From an uncultured Myxococcales bacterium (GTDB lineage: Bacteria; Myxococcota_A; UBA9042; DTJE01): DNA of 64,000 nt. Below, in pieces: positions 1 to 8,415 of this stretch. The stretch is taken from assembly GCA_937975765.1 (NCBI GenBank), contig CALJUR010000121.1, positions 1 through 64,000 of the forward strand. Reading direction: 5' to 3'. Made by a program: the position numbers and the translations under genes. Numbering within the stretch: position 1 is the first letter of the stretch; each line of letters begins with the position of its first letter. The notes beneath the pieces are model-generated. The model made no database searches and was not told where the DNA came from. It saw nothing but the letters and a program-made list of their open reading frames with translations.

Positions 1-43
1 TCGTATTCGGTGACTGGAGTTCAGACGTGTGCTCTTCCGATCT
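1..43 (+). other. Illumina adapter and index (assembly contamination)
   Basis: Positions 10-43 match the standard Illumina index-side adapter, which begins GTGACTGGAGTTCAGACG and ends at CTCTTCCGATCT. The eight preceding bases (2-9, cgtattcg) sit where the i7 index belongs, and the t at position 1 fits the end of the P7 primer. Forward-frame peptides from here (TGVQTCALPI, CSSDL, LFRS) are well-known adapter translation artefacts. Genomic sequence starts at about 44. The join falls inside an 18-bp coding repeat, where an assembler would be expected to stop. Confidence 0.97.
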
Positions 44-318
44 ACCGGCTTCGCCTTCGGGGCCGGCTTCTTCGCGGGCGCCGCCTTCTTGGCCGGGGCC
101 GGCTTCTTCGCGGGCGCCGCCTTCTTGGCCGGGGCCGCCTTCTTCGCCGGGGCCGCCTTCTTCGCCGGGGCCGCCTTCTTCGCGGGCGCCTTCACGACGG
201 GGGCCTTCGCGACCACCGGCTTCACGGCGGGCTTCGCCGGGGCCGGAGCGGCCTTCACCGTCTTGACGGGAGCCTTCGCCTTGGGAGCCGCCTTCTTGGT
301 GTCCTTCTTGACCGCCAT
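44..318 (-). CDS. Histone H1-like Lys/Ala/Pro-rich protein, C-terminus missing
   Basis: The gene starts at ATG 318 (minus), after GGAGG with 5-nt spacing, and runs open into the adapter at 43, so the C-terminus is missing. About 91 residues are visible. They begin MAVKKDTKKAAPKAK, pass through a KAP/VKP-rich stretch, and then enter about seven hexapeptides of the AAPAKK type (18-bp DNA repeats). The composition is almost only K, A, P and V with no hydrophobic core, which is typical of bacterial H1-like, AlgP-like or Hc1-like DNA-compacting proteins. Binding to DNA through the Lys-rich tail is inferred from composition. A good promoter lies at 356-384. A ribosomal or translation-factor tail is a less likely alternative, since the repeats begin so near the N-terminus. 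Confidence 0.8.
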
Positions 319-645
319 TCGATCCTCCAGTTGGGTTATGCCCGTGAGCGACTCGAATGTAATTCCGCTGGATGTCGAAGTCAAAGAAACTGCCGCGTAA
401 TCGTCCGAAGTTCCTCCCTTGCACCCCCTCCCGCGGCCCGCCGCACCGCGTCCGCGACCCGCACAAGGATCCCAGGTTGCCCGCGCCATACCTGGGCGAA
501 CCACTCCTGCAACGCCGCTCCCCCCCCCCATGCGACAGTCCTGTTCGGTCGGCGGTTTCCATCGCCGGCCCGGCGACTTTCGGATCGCGGTGATCGTTTC
601 AACCCGACCTCCGTCTGCCCGCCGCGTCGACCTCGGGAGGCTCCG
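319..645. other. Intergenic region between divergent H1-like and sigma genes
   Basis: Apart from the minus-strand promoter at 356-384 I see no gene here. Open frames in this stretch (for example 381-602 minus) have no ribosome binding site and no recognisable protein. No convincing promoter was found for the sigma gene, whose leader is G+C-rich. A run of eight or nine C lies near 522-530. Confidence 0.5.
356..384 (-). promoter_or_regulatory. Candidate sigma70 promoter of the H1-like gene
   Basis: On the minus strand TTGACT (384-379) and TACATT (361-356) are separated by 17 nt. This lies about 38 nt upstream of the ATG at 318, in a locally AT-richer patch. Confidence 0.6.
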
Positions 646-1236
646 ATGAACCACGCGAACGGAAGGGAACGCAGTTACGGGCCGGTCGAGCAGGCGTTGA
701 TCGGTTCCCTGGACCGGCTGTTCGGGGCGGCGCTGCGCCTGACCCGGAACCGCGCCGACGCCGAGGACCTGGTGCAGGAGACGGTGGTCAGGGCGCTGTC
801 GATCGCGGACCACCTGGACCCCGCCGGCAACATCCCCGCCTACCTACTGCGCACGCTGGGGAACCTGTTCATCAACCATCACCGCCATCGAAAGGTGGCG
901 CTGAGGGTGGGCGATCTGGCGCATGCCGGACTGCTGGACGGGTCGACCTACTCGTCGGAGAGCCAGCGGATCTGGGGCGATCCTCCGACCCGGCACCGTC
1001 ACTGCACGATGTCGAAGGACCTGGAGGAGGCGATTCGCGAACTCCCCGACCGCTTCCGGGTCGTGCTGGTGCTGTGCGACGTGCTGGACTGGACGTACGC
1101 CGAGATCGCCCAGGAGTTGAAGATCCCCGTCGGCACCGTGATGTCGCGGCTGTGGCGGGCCCGCCACGGCCTGCGCGCCCGCCTGGAGAAGGCGCGGGAG
1201 GCGAGGGAGACGGGGGACGCACGCCGCATCGCCTGA
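646..1236 (+). CDS. ECF-type RNA polymerase sigma factor
   Basis: This 196-aa protein should direct RNA polymerase to a small regulon. Region 2 is visible as LFGAALRLTRNRADAEDLVQ followed by ETVVRAL, with the usual D-AEDLVQE helix. After a basic HHRHRK linker comes region 4: LPDRFRVVLVLCDVLDWTYAEIAQ, then a recognition helix around VGTVMSRLWRARHGLR. The start is ATG 646 behind GGGAGG (634-640). The longer reading frame that begins at position 10 is adapter plus non-coding DNA and was discarded. No anti-sigma gene lies next to it. The next gene encodes a lipoprotein with its own promoter, so the input signal is unknown. Confidence 0.9.
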   Translation: MNHANGRERSYGPVEQALIGSLDRLFGAALRLTRNRADAEDLVQETVVRALSIADHLDPAGNIPAYLLRTLGNLFINHHRHRKVALRVGDLAHAGLLDGSTYSSESQRIWGDPPTRHRHCTMSKDLEEAIRELPDRFRVVLVLCDVLDWTYAEIAQELKIPVGTVMSRLWRARHGLRARLEKAREARETGDARRIA

Positions 1237-1286
1237 TTCGTGAAACGAACCCGCCTTCCGGCCGATATCTCCCCGTCCGGCACCGC

Positions 1287-1315
1287 TTGTCGGGGCGGGA
1301 CCGCGGTCCTAGAAT
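1287..1315 (+). promoter_or_regulatory. Candidate sigma70 promoter of the lamin-tail lipoprotein
   Basis: TTGTCG (1287-1292) and TAGAAT (1310-1315) are separated by 17 nt. The -10 lies 38 nt before the ATG at 1354. Confidence 0.55.
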
Positions 1316-1353
1316 CGTCGCGGACCCGCCGGCAGCATCCAGGGGAGGACACC

Positions 1354-2967
1354 ATGCCCGGTTTCCGTTCCAGGGCTTTCCTGCGGTTCACGGGCGCCGC
1401 CCTGCTGTGCGTGGGGGCGGCTTCGTGCAGCGACGACGGGCCGATCGCGCCCCTCGACCCGGGCCTGTCGGGCGACGTGCCGTCCCAGGACTCGGCGGGA
1501 GACATCGACGCGAAGGACGCGGGATTCGACCCCGTGGCCGATACGGCGGGCCTGGACCTCGCCGCGGACGACGCGGTGGCGCAGCCCGACGATGGGGGAA
1601 AGACCGACGCGGCCGGCGAGACGGAGGGACCTGCCTGCCCTGCCGCCGGGTCGGTCCTGTTCACGGAATTCCTGCCGAACCCGAAGGCCGGCCAGGAACC
1701 GGAGGGCGAGTACCTCGAACTGCACAACCCCGGGACCGTCGCGATCGACCTGCGCGGTTCCGAACTGCACAGCGGGACGTCGGTGCATGCGATCGAGGGG
1801 ACCGCCCCCGTCGAGGTGCCCCCGGGCGGCTACCTGCTGCTGGCGCGCAGCGCGGATGCAGGCATCAACGGGGGGCTGGTGCCGGGGTACGTTTACGACC
1901 GCCTGCAGATGGCGAACACGAAGGACGACGTCGTGCTGACGTGCGGCGACGTGGTGATCGACGGTTTCGCGTACGACGCGGCCACGTGGCCCTTGAAGGA
2001 AGGCAAGGCGGTGGTGCTGGACCCGTCGGGGTACGACGCATCGAGGAACGACGACCCGACGTGGTGGTGCCGCGCGACCGCGACGTTCGGCGGGGGGGAC
2101 GCGGGCTCCCCGGGCCTGGAGAACGAGGCCTGCGGGGCCACCTCGTGCGGTGACAAGGTGGTCCAGCGGTGGGAGGCGTGCGACGACGGCAACCCCGTCG
2201 CCGGCGACGGCTGCGAGAACGACTGCACGGCCAGCGTGGACGGCGACGGCGACACCGTTCCCGACTCGATCGACAACTGCCCGGCCATGAAGAACCAGGA
2301 CCAGGCCGATTCGGACCAGGACGGTGTCGGGAACGCCTGCGAGGAGCCGGGCTGCGGGAACGGGAACCTGGATCAGGGCGAGGACTGCGACGATGCGAAC
2401 CCGGTGTCCGGCGACGGCTGCTCGGCGACGTGCCGGACGGAGTCGTTCGCCGCCGGGTCGATCGTCGTCAGCGAGTTCCTGTACGACCCCCTGGCCGTGG
2501 GCGAGGACTCGGGCGAGTGGGTCGAACTGTACAACCCCGGCAACGACCCGATCGACATCGCGGGGTGGGTGCTGAAGGACGACGGCACGAACCTGGTGCG
2601 CATCCTTCCCGCCAGCGGCGTGCTGGCAGTCCCGGCGAAGGGCTTCGTGGTGCTGGGGCAGAAGGCCGACCTCGCGGCGAACGGCGGCGCGGACGTGGAC
2701 TGGGCGTACGGCGGCAAGTTCCAGATGGCGAACACGGCCGACGAGATCGTGCTGTCCTGGAACGACCACGTGATCGACCGGGTGGGCTACGACGTGTCGG
2801 CGGGCTTCCCGAAGGCAACGGGAAGGTCGCTGCAACTGGAACCGGTCTTCCTGCAGGCCGACCTGAACGATGAGGGCGGCGCCTGGTGCGCCACGCCGGA
2901 CGCGGCGGTGATGGCGGGGGGCGACCGGGGCACGCCCGGGGCCGCGAACCTGGATTGCGGGTTCTGA
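1354..2967 (+). CDS. Lipoprotein with two lamin-tail domains and Myxococcus Cys-rich repeats
   Basis: This is a 537-aa surface or periplasmic lipoprotein. ATG 1354 follows GGGGAGG and gives a clean signal peptide ending in the lipobox GAASC (Cys25), so I prefer it to the in-frame upstream ATG at 1240. An acidic linker (about 26-90) follows. Lamin-tail (LTD) domain 1 covers roughly 93-250 (EFLPNP, GEYLELHNPG, QMANTKDD). Next come two Myxococcus-type Cys-rich repeats (CGDKVV..EACDDGN..GDGC) flanking a thrombospondin-type-3-like calcium stretch (DGDGDTVPDSIDNCP). LTD 2 covers about 365-535 (EFLYDP, GEWVELYNPG). LTDs are binding or adhesion folds, often on secreted nucleases; no catalytic domain is visible here. 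The stop lies 15 nt before the next gene. Confidence 0.85.
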   Translation: MPGFRSRAFLRFTGAALLCVGAASCSDDGPIAPLDPGLSGDVPSQDSAGDIDAKDAGFDPVADTAGLDLAADDAVAQPDDGGKTDAAGETEGPACPAAGSVLFTEFLPNPKAGQEPEGEYLELHNPGTVAIDLRGSELHSGTSVHAIEGTAPVEVPPGGYLLLARSADAGINGGLVPGYVYDRLQMANTKDDVVLTCGDVVIDGFAYDAATWPLKEGKAVVLDPSGYDASRNDDPTWWCRATATFGGGDAGSPGLENEACGATSCGDKVVQRWEACDDGNPVAGDGCENDCTASVDGDGDTVPDSIDNCPAMKNQDQADSDQDGVGNACEEPGCGNGNLDQGEDCDDANPVSGDGCSATCRTESFAAGSIVVSEFLYDPLAVGEDSGEWVELYNPGNDPIDIAGWVLKDDGTNLVRILPASGVLAVPAKGFVVLGQKADLAANGGADVDWAYGGKFQMANTADEIVLSWNDHVIDRVGYDVSAGFPKATGRSLQLEPVFLQADLNDEGGAWCATPDAAVMAGGDRGTPGAANLDCGF

Positions 2968-2982
2968 GCCGGGGAGGCCAAC

Positions 2983-4197
2983 GTGGAAGGGCTCGGCAGA
3001 ATCGGGAGGCTGGCAGGGATGGCCCTGGCCGCAGGCCTGGGTCTGTCCGCCGCGCTGGCGCCGAATCCCGCACCGGCCGCCGGAGCGCCCCCCCCCTTGC
3101 AGGTGACGCTGACCGACCCGGCCGGTGACGACACCGGACCGGGCACCTATGTCCACCCGGGTGTGGAAGGCTTCCGGCGGGGCACTTTCGACCTGCGCGA
3201 GGTGCGCCTGCAGGCCACCGAGGGCGGCGTGGACATCCGCGTGACGACGGGGTCGCCCGCCGAGACGGTGCGGGTGCGGACCAGCGTCGCCCAGCAGACG
3301 CGCGAGGTCTTCCTGCCGGTCATCGACCTCTACGTGTCCGACGCCGCGCGGGTCGGCGAGGGCCGCACGGCGCTGCTGCCGGGTCGCCGGGTGTCGGCGG
3401 CCGACCCGCGGGGCTGGGACCGTGCGGTGGTGATCTCGGCGCTGCCCGAGGTGCTGGAGGCGCACTACCGGCGGGCGGCACCCGGACTGGCGGCCGCGAC
3501 CTGCTTCCCCCGGGGGGTGTCCCGGTCGGGACGCACGATGACGGTCCACGTCCCGCGGGCCTGCCTGCCGATGGACCTGTCCCGCGCCGGCTTCCTGGTC
3601 GTGGTGACCGGCCTGGGCGCCGGGGGCGGGTTCCAGGGGATGCTGGGCCGCGAAGGGGCGCGAGAGGACCAGCCGGACCCGTGGGTCCGCGGGGTCGACC
3701 CGGTGGTGGGCAACTGCAACGTCTGGGAGGATGGCCTGGGCGTCTCCCCCTGCGCGTTCGGCGGCTGCGAGCCGTGCGGCGCCCACCCTCACGTGCTGGA
3801 CGCCATCGTCCCCGAGGGGGCCCGGCAGGCCGACCTGCTGAAGGGCTACTCGACGCCCGCCCGCCGTGTCGCCGCGCTGCCGTTCGTGTGGCCCGCGGGC
3901 GCCCCGCCGGCGCGGGTGTCCCCGGCCGGCGGCCAGGCGGGTTCCGCCGGTGCCATGACCCCGACGGGCCTGCCCGGCCATCCGATCGAGGGGATCCGGG
4001 GCGAGCAGGTGACGGTGCGCCTGCCTCCCGAGGACCCTTCCGCCCCCCCGGCGGCAGGGACGCTGGGCGCCATCGTCTGCCCGGACGGACGGCCCGGGGG
4101 TACCGTGGTCGTGCGGGGGACGGCAGGGGGTTTCCTGGTGCTGGACCGGGTCCCCGACGGGAAACCGGTCTGCCCGGGCGGCTCCGTGCTGTTCTAG
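2983..4197 (+). CDS. Exported protein with glucodextranase C-terminal-like (DOMON-like) domain
   Basis: This is a 404-aa exported protein. GTG 2983 follows GGGGAGG (2971-2977). A signal peptide runs to about residue 35 (AGLGLSAALAPNPAPAAG). The mature part opens with DPAGDDTGPGTYVHP and includes FDLREVRL, VRGVDPVVGNCNVWEDG and FGGCEPCGAHPHVLDAI. From family knowledge I recognise this as the glucodextranase C-terminal carbohydrate-binding-like domain, which also occurs in bacterial proteins near amylolytic and sugar-transport genes. No glycosidase domain is present. The last 100 residues contain a short beta-rich stretch with VTVRLPPEDP, a phrase also seen in the TOBE region of the ATPase encoded next. 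It lies in the same direction 55 nt before the ABC importer, so a role in capturing oligosaccharides for it is inferred. Confidence 0.75.
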   Translation: MEGLGRIGRLAGMALAAGLGLSAALAPNPAPAAGAPPPLQVTLTDPAGDDTGPGTYVHPGVEGFRRGTFDLREVRLQATEGGVDIRVTTGSPAETVRVRTSVAQQTREVFLPVIDLYVSDAARVGEGRTALLPGRRVSAADPRGWDRAVVISALPEVLEAHYRRAAPGLAAATCFPRGVSRSGRTMTVHVPRACLPMDLSRAGFLVVVTGLGAGGGFQGMLGREGAREDQPDPWVRGVDPVVGNCNVWEDGLGVSPCAFGGCEPCGAHPHVLDAIVPEGARQADLLKGYSTPARRVAALPFVWPAGAPPARVSPAGGQAGSAGAMTPTGLPGHPIEGIRGEQVTVRLPPEDPSAPPAAGTLGAIVCPDGRPGGTVVVRGTAGGFLVLDRVPDGKPVCPGGSVLF

Positions 4198-4198
4198 C

Positions 4199-4209
4199 TG
4201 GTATACAAT
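4199..4209 (+). promoter_or_regulatory. Candidate extended -10 promoter of the sugar ABC importer
   Basis: TGGTATACAAT overlaps the end of the preceding gene and lies 43 nt before ATG 4253. There is no good -35. The TGG-TAtAcaAT form recurs at several promoters in this window. Confidence 0.5.
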
Positions 4210-4252
4210 CGCCCGGCAGCATCGGCGGGCGGCTCCAACCCGGGAGAATCGG

Positions 4253-5347
4253 ATGGCACGGGTCGTGCTGACGGGCATCGGGAAGTCCTACGGTCCGGTC
4301 GTGGCGGTTCGCGACGTCGACCTGGCGATCGAGGACGGCGAATTGATGGTGCTGGTCGGGCCGTCCGGGTGCGGCAAGACCACCACGCTGCGCATGATCG
4401 CGGGCCTGGAGGACATCACCACCGGCGACCTGGTCATCGGCGACCGCCGGGTCAACGACGTCCACCCGAAGGACCGCGACATCGCGATGGTCTTCCAGTC
4501 CTACGCGCTGTATCCGCACATGAGCGTGTACGACAACATGGCCTTCGGCCTGAAACTGCGCGGGTTCGCGAAGGACGAGATCGACCGCCGCGTGCGGGAG
4601 GCCGCGGGCACCCTGGGCATCGCCGACTACCTTCAGCGCAAGCCGCGCGCCCTGTCCGGCGGCCAGCGCCAGCGCGTCGCGATGGGCCGGGCGATCGTCC
4701 GCCACCCGTCGGTCTTCCTGTTCGACGAGCCCCTGTCCAACCTGGACGCGAAGTTCCGCGTCCTGATGCGGGTCGAACTGAAGCGCCTGCAGCGCAACCT
4801 GAAGACGACCACCGTGTACGTGACGCACGACCAGACCGAGGCGATGACGCTGGCCGATCGCATCGCGGTGATGGCCGACGGTCGGGTGCGGCAGGTGGGC
4901 ACGCCCCAGCAGGTCTTCGACCAGCCGGCGGACCAGTTCGTGGCCGGCTTCATCGGGTCGCCCGCCATGAACTTCGTGAAGGCCGAGGTCGTGCGCGACG
5001 CCGAGGGCCCCGGCCTGAGGACCCGCTCTGCGACGCTGCGATCGACCGGGCCGCTGGCAGCCGCGCTGGGCCCGATGGAGGGGGCGGAGGTCACGGTCGG
5101 GTTCCGGCCCGGCGACGTGCTGCACGCGGCCGAGGGGGCCGTGAACGCCTTCGCGGGGCGCGCGGACGTCGTCGAGCACCTGGGCACCGAGAAGTTCGCA
5201 TACGTCGGCACGGCGGACGGCACGGTGACCGTGCGGCTGCCGCCGGAGGATCCCCTGGGCGAGGGGACGGCGGGCACCTTCGCGGTGCGCCCCGACCGGC
5301 TGCACGTGTTCGGATCCGACGGGCAAAACGTCCTGTCCATCGGCTAG
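4253..5347 (+). CDS. Sugar ABC transporter ATP-binding protein (MalK/UgpC type)
   Basis: This 364-aa cytoplasmic ATPase should power import through the two permeases downstream. It has Walker A GPSGCGKTT, Q-loop FQSYALYPH, signature LSGGQRQRVAMGRA, Walker B VFLFDEPLSNLD and the switch His in VTHDQTEAM. A C-terminal TOBE/regulatory region (about 240-364) is typical of the MalK/UgpC/MsmX group, which can serve several sugar systems. The length is normal for the family. It opens a compact operon (ATPase, binding lipoprotein, permease, permease), with the binding-protein gene 14 nt after its stop. The substrate cannot be read from the ATPase; neighbours point to an oligosaccharide. Confidence 0.95.
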   Translation: MARVVLTGIGKSYGPVVAVRDVDLAIEDGELMVLVGPSGCGKTTTLRMIAGLEDITTGDLVIGDRRVNDVHPKDRDIAMVFQSYALYPHMSVYDNMAFGLKLRGFAKDEIDRRVREAAGTLGIADYLQRKPRALSGGQRQRVAMGRAIVRHPSVFLFDEPLSNLDAKFRVLMRVELKRLQRNLKTTTVYVTHDQTEAMTLADRIAVMADGRVRQVGTPQQVFDQPADQFVAGFIGSPAMNFVKAEVVRDAEGPGLRTRSATLRSTGPLAAALGPMEGAEVTVGFRPGDVLHAAEGAVNAFAGRADVVEHLGTEKFAYVGTADGTVTVRLPPEDPLGEGTAGTFAVRPDRLHVFGSDGQNVLSIG

Positions 5348-5361
5348 TCGAGGAGGTCCCC

Positions 5362-6627
5362 ATGCGGCGGCACCTGATGTTCCTGGCGGTGGTGGCGGCG
5401 GCCCTGGCGGTCGCATCCTGCGGGAAGAGGGCGGAGTCCCCGGCAGCCCCGGCCGGCCGGCCCGAGGCGGCGGCAGCGGCGGCACAGGCGGCACCGGTGG
5501 AGGTCGTGCTGTGGCACTCGTACCGCGAGGGCGAGAAGGCCGCCATCGAGAAGCTGGCCGCCCAGTTCAACGCCAGGGATCCCGCGCTGCAGGTGCGTCT
5601 GCTGAACGTCCCGTACGACGCCTTCGTGGACAAGGTGACGATCGCGACACCGCGCGGCCAGGGCCCGGACCTGTTCATCTTCGCGCACAACCAGATCGGC
5701 GAGTGGGTGGACCGGACGCACATCCTGGAGCCGATCTCCGAGAAGGTGCCGCCCGAGACGCTGAAGCGGTTCATCCCGCAGACCGTGAAGGCGCTGGTGT
5801 ACAAGCAGAGCCTGTACGGGCTGCCGCTGGCGTTCAAGTCGCTGGCGCTGTTCGTCAACCCGGAACGGGTCAAGGCCCTGCCCGACACCGCCGAGCAGTT
5901 GGCCGCGGCGGCGAAGGAAGCGACGGACAAGGCCGCGGGACGGTTCGGGCTGGCCTACGAGGCGTCGCTGCTGTACTTCAACGCCCCGTTCATCCACGGC
6001 TTCGGCGGCACGATCCTGGACGCGGCGGGCGCGCCTCACGTGAAGGAGAAGCCGGTCGCGGACGCGCTGGCGTGGGTGCGGGGCCTGGTCCAGGCCGGGG
6101 TGGTGCCGTCCGGCATGTCCTCGGCGATGGTCACGTCGCTGTTCAACGAGGGGAAGGCGGCGATGGTCGTGTCGGGCCCGTGGTTCCTGGGCGAGATCGC
6201 CAAGGACCGGAAGTTCGACGTCACGATCCTGCCGACGATGCCCGGCGGCCAGCGCGCGATGCCCTACCTGGGGTCCGAGGCCCTCTTCCTCAGCGCGTTC
6301 TCGAAGCACAAGGACGAGGCGCTGAAGGTGATGGACTTCCTGACCACCGACGAGGCCGCGATGGTCCGGATGCAGGTCGGCCGGCAGGCGGCGGCCAACG
6401 CGGCGCTGTACGACCGCCCGGAAGTGAAGAACGACCGCGTGATCACGGTCTTCCGCGGGCAGGCGGAAAACTCGGTGCCGATGCCGTCGCGCCCCGAGAT
6501 GCAGGCGGTCTGGTCCACGATGGACATGGCGATCAACCGCGCCGTGTTCGGGGACGTGCCGCCGGACAAGGCGCTGGAAGAGGCGCAGTCGAAGATCGAG
6601 GCCGACCTGGCGAAGATGGCGAAGTAG
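5362..6627 (+). CDS. Sugar-binding lipoprotein of the ABC importer
   Basis: This 421-aa extracytoplasmic solute-binding protein belongs to the MalE-like family 1. ATG 5362 follows AGGAGG. The signal peptide ends in the lipobox AVASC (Cys20), and an Ala/Pro-rich linker leads to a mature domain starting VEVVLWHSYREGEKAAIEKL. Family features include GPDLFIFAHNQIGEW, LYGLPLAFKSLALFVN, FNEGKAAMVVSGPW and the C-terminal MQAVWSTMDMAINRA. It should capture sugar outside the inner membrane and deliver it to the two permeases. Lipid anchoring is less usual than a free periplasmic MalE in Gram-negatives, but it is common in this lineage. Confidence 0.93.
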   Translation: MRRHLMFLAVVAAALAVASCGKRAESPAAPAGRPEAAAAAAQAAPVEVVLWHSYREGEKAAIEKLAAQFNARDPALQVRLLNVPYDAFVDKVTIATPRGQGPDLFIFAHNQIGEWVDRTHILEPISEKVPPETLKRFIPQTVKALVYKQSLYGLPLAFKSLALFVNPERVKALPDTAEQLAAAAKEATDKAAGRFGLAYEASLLYFNAPFIHGFGGTILDAAGAPHVKEKPVADALAWVRGLVQAGVVPSGMSSAMVTSLFNEGKAAMVVSGPWFLGEIAKDRKFDVTILPTMPGGQRAMPYLGSEALFLSAFSKHKDEALKVMDFLTTDEAAMVRMQVGRQAAANAALYDRPEVKNDRVITVFRGQAENSVPMPSRPEMQAVWSTMDMAINRAVFGDVPPDKALEEAQSKIEADLAKMAK

Positions 6628-6666
6628 GGACGGCGGGCGCGGCGGGCGCCGACTCGGAGGGAGCGG

Positions 6667-8415
6667 ATGGCTGGGCTGGCGGGCAGCGACCGGAGCGTTT
6701 CGCCCCGGCCCCTGGACCACGCGCTGGCGTTCGCGGTGCTGCTGGCGGCGGTGCTGGTGCCCGCGACCTTCTTCGCGCGCCTGGAGACGGCCCGCGAGCA
6801 GTCGGCGTCGGAGGACTGGCGCGCGCTGGCCGTGGCGCGCCACGTGCTGGCGGGCGGCAACGGCGAACCGGCGCTGGCGGCGACGGCAAGGGCCGTCGGG
6901 ACGGGCGGCGTCCCCGGGCTGTCGGCCATCTTCCTGCAGACCTCGGGCGGGACGGACGACTTCGGCATCGCGGTCCCCGCGCAACTGCTGGCGCTGACCC
7001 CCGATGGGCGCCGCGCGGACCTGTCGAGGGACCTGGACGGTCGCGTGAAGGAGGCGGCGGGGCGGGCCCGGTCCTCCGCCGCGGAGGGGGGGGACGGGGC
7101 CTCGTGCATCGATGGCGGGCCCGTGGCCCCGCTGCTGTGCGCGGTGGCGACCCGGGCCGGCACGGTGGCCGGCGTGCTGGCGGCCCGGCAGGACGTCGGT
7201 GCGCCGTTCCACTGGGCCGCGGCGGGTGGCCTGCTGGGCGCGGTGCTGCTGTTCCTGGCCGCCTGGAAGCGGCCGGCGCGCCACCCGGGGCTTCCCGCGG
7301 CGGGGATCGCCCTGGCGGTCGCCGCGGCCGGCGCGTTGGGGATGCTGCTGGAAGGCCAGGGCCGGGTCGACGCCGCGATCGCGACCGAGACGACGCTGGC
7401 CGGGTTGCTGGGCGCCGCCACCGCGCCCCTGCCGCCGCACGCGCCAGCCCTGGCGGCCTCCTTCCTGCTGTCGACCGCACTGGCGGCGGCGCTGCTGGCC
7501 GGCGCGGCGCAGAAGCCCCTGGCGCACGTCGTGTCCGATTTCCGCGGACGGCCGTTCCTGTATGCCGCGATCGCCCCCGCGATGATCGGCATGATCCTGC
7601 TGATCTTCGTGCCCTTCTTCATGGGCGTGTACCTGGCGTTCCTGGACAACGACCGCAGTTTCGTCGGCCTGGCCAACTTCGTCGAGATCCTGGCTCCGTC
7701 CGGCACCTCGGACACGAACTTCTACCTGACGCTGGGCGTGACCGTGCTGTGGACCGCGCTGAACGTGGTGCTGCACGTGTCCATCGGCCTGGGGCTGGCG
7801 CTGATCCTGTCGGACGCCCGGCTGCGCGGGAAGGCGATCTACCGGGTGCTGCTGATCGTGCCGTGGGCCATCCCGAACTACATCACGGCCCTGGTCTGGA
7901 AGTGGATCTTCAACACGCAGTACGGCCCGGCGAATGCCCTGCTGGCGCTGCTGGGCGTCGCGCCGGTGGACTGGCTGGGCCGGTCGTTCGTGACGAACTT
8001 CGCCGCGAACCTGGCGACCAACACCTGGCTGGGCTTCCCCTTCATGATGGTCATCAGCCTGGGCGCCCTGCAGAGCATCCCCGCCGACCTGTACGAGGCG
8101 GCCGAGATGGACGGCGCGGGCCGTTTCGCGCGGTTCCGGCACGTCACGCTGCCGCTGCTGAAGCCTGCCCTGGTGCCGGCGATCGTGCTGGGCACCATCT
8201 GGACGTTCAACATGTTCAACGTGGTGTACCTGGTGTCGGGTGGCGCCCCCGACAACCAGACGAACATCCTGATCACCGAGGCGTACCGCGCGTTCCGGGT
8301 CCTGAAGAACTACGGGCTGGCGGCGGCGTACAGCCTGATCATCTTCTTCATCCTGGCGGCGTACACGATGGTCACCAACCGGGTGACGAAGGCGGCGGAG
8401 AGCGTGTATGAGTGA
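6667..8415 (+). CDS. Sugar ABC transporter permease (MalF type) with long N-terminal extension
   Basis: This 582-aa membrane permease starts at ATG 6667 behind GGAGGGAG. The C-terminal half (about 290-582) is a standard binding-protein-dependent permease: six hydrophobic segments and the EAA loop EAAEMDGAGRFARFRHVTLP that docks on the ATPase. The N-terminal half is unusual. One hydrophobic segment (18-38) is followed by about 140 extracytoplasmic residues (DWRALAVARHVL..., FGIAVPAQLLALTPDG) and then at least three more hydrophobic segments (about 180-280). The layout resembles a membrane sensor module more than the periplasmic P2 loop of E. coli MalF, which sits elsewhere. It overlaps the next gene by 8 nt. 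Confidence 0.9.
   Translation: MAGLAGSDRSVSPRPLDHALAFAVLLAAVLVPATFFARLETAREQSASEDWRALAVARHVLAGGNGEPALAATARAVGTGGVPGLSAIFLQTSGGTDDFGIAVPAQLLALTPDGRRADLSRDLDGRVKEAAGRARSSAAEGGDGASCIDGGPVAPLLCAVATRAGTVAGVLAARQDVGAPFHWAAAGGLLGAVLLFLAAWKRPARHPGLPAAGIALAVAAAGALGMLLEGQGRVDAAIATETTLAGLLGAATAPLPPHAPALAASFLLSTALAAALLAGAAQKPLAHVVSDFRGRPFLYAAIAPAMIGMILLIFVPFFMGVYLAFLDNDRSFVGLANFVEILAPSGTSDTNFYLTLGVTVLWTALNVVLHVSIGLGLALILSDARLRGKAIYRVLLIVPWAIPNYITALVWKWIFNTQYGPANALLALLGVAPVDWLGRSFVTNFAANLATNTWLGFPFMMVISLGALQSIPADLYEAAEMDGAGRFARFRHVTLPLLKPALVPAIVLGTIWTFNMFNVVYLVSGGAPDNQTNILITEAYRAFRVLKNYGLAAAYSLIIFFILAAYTMVTNRVTKAAESVYE

Noticed and set aside
100..195. CRISPR-like array at the left end
   Set aside because: The regular 18-bp units have no spacers. 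They are codon repeats of AAPAKK in the H1-like protein.
10..645. Long plus-strand open frames starting at 10, 27 and 29
   Set aside because: Their N-termini are translations of the adapter (TGVQTCALPI, CSSDL, LFRS), and the rest is the antisense of the H1-like gene or non-coding DNA.
1237..1252. TTCGT-GAA-ACGAA stem after the sigma gene as a terminator
   Set aside because: It is a five-base stem only, with no T-run.
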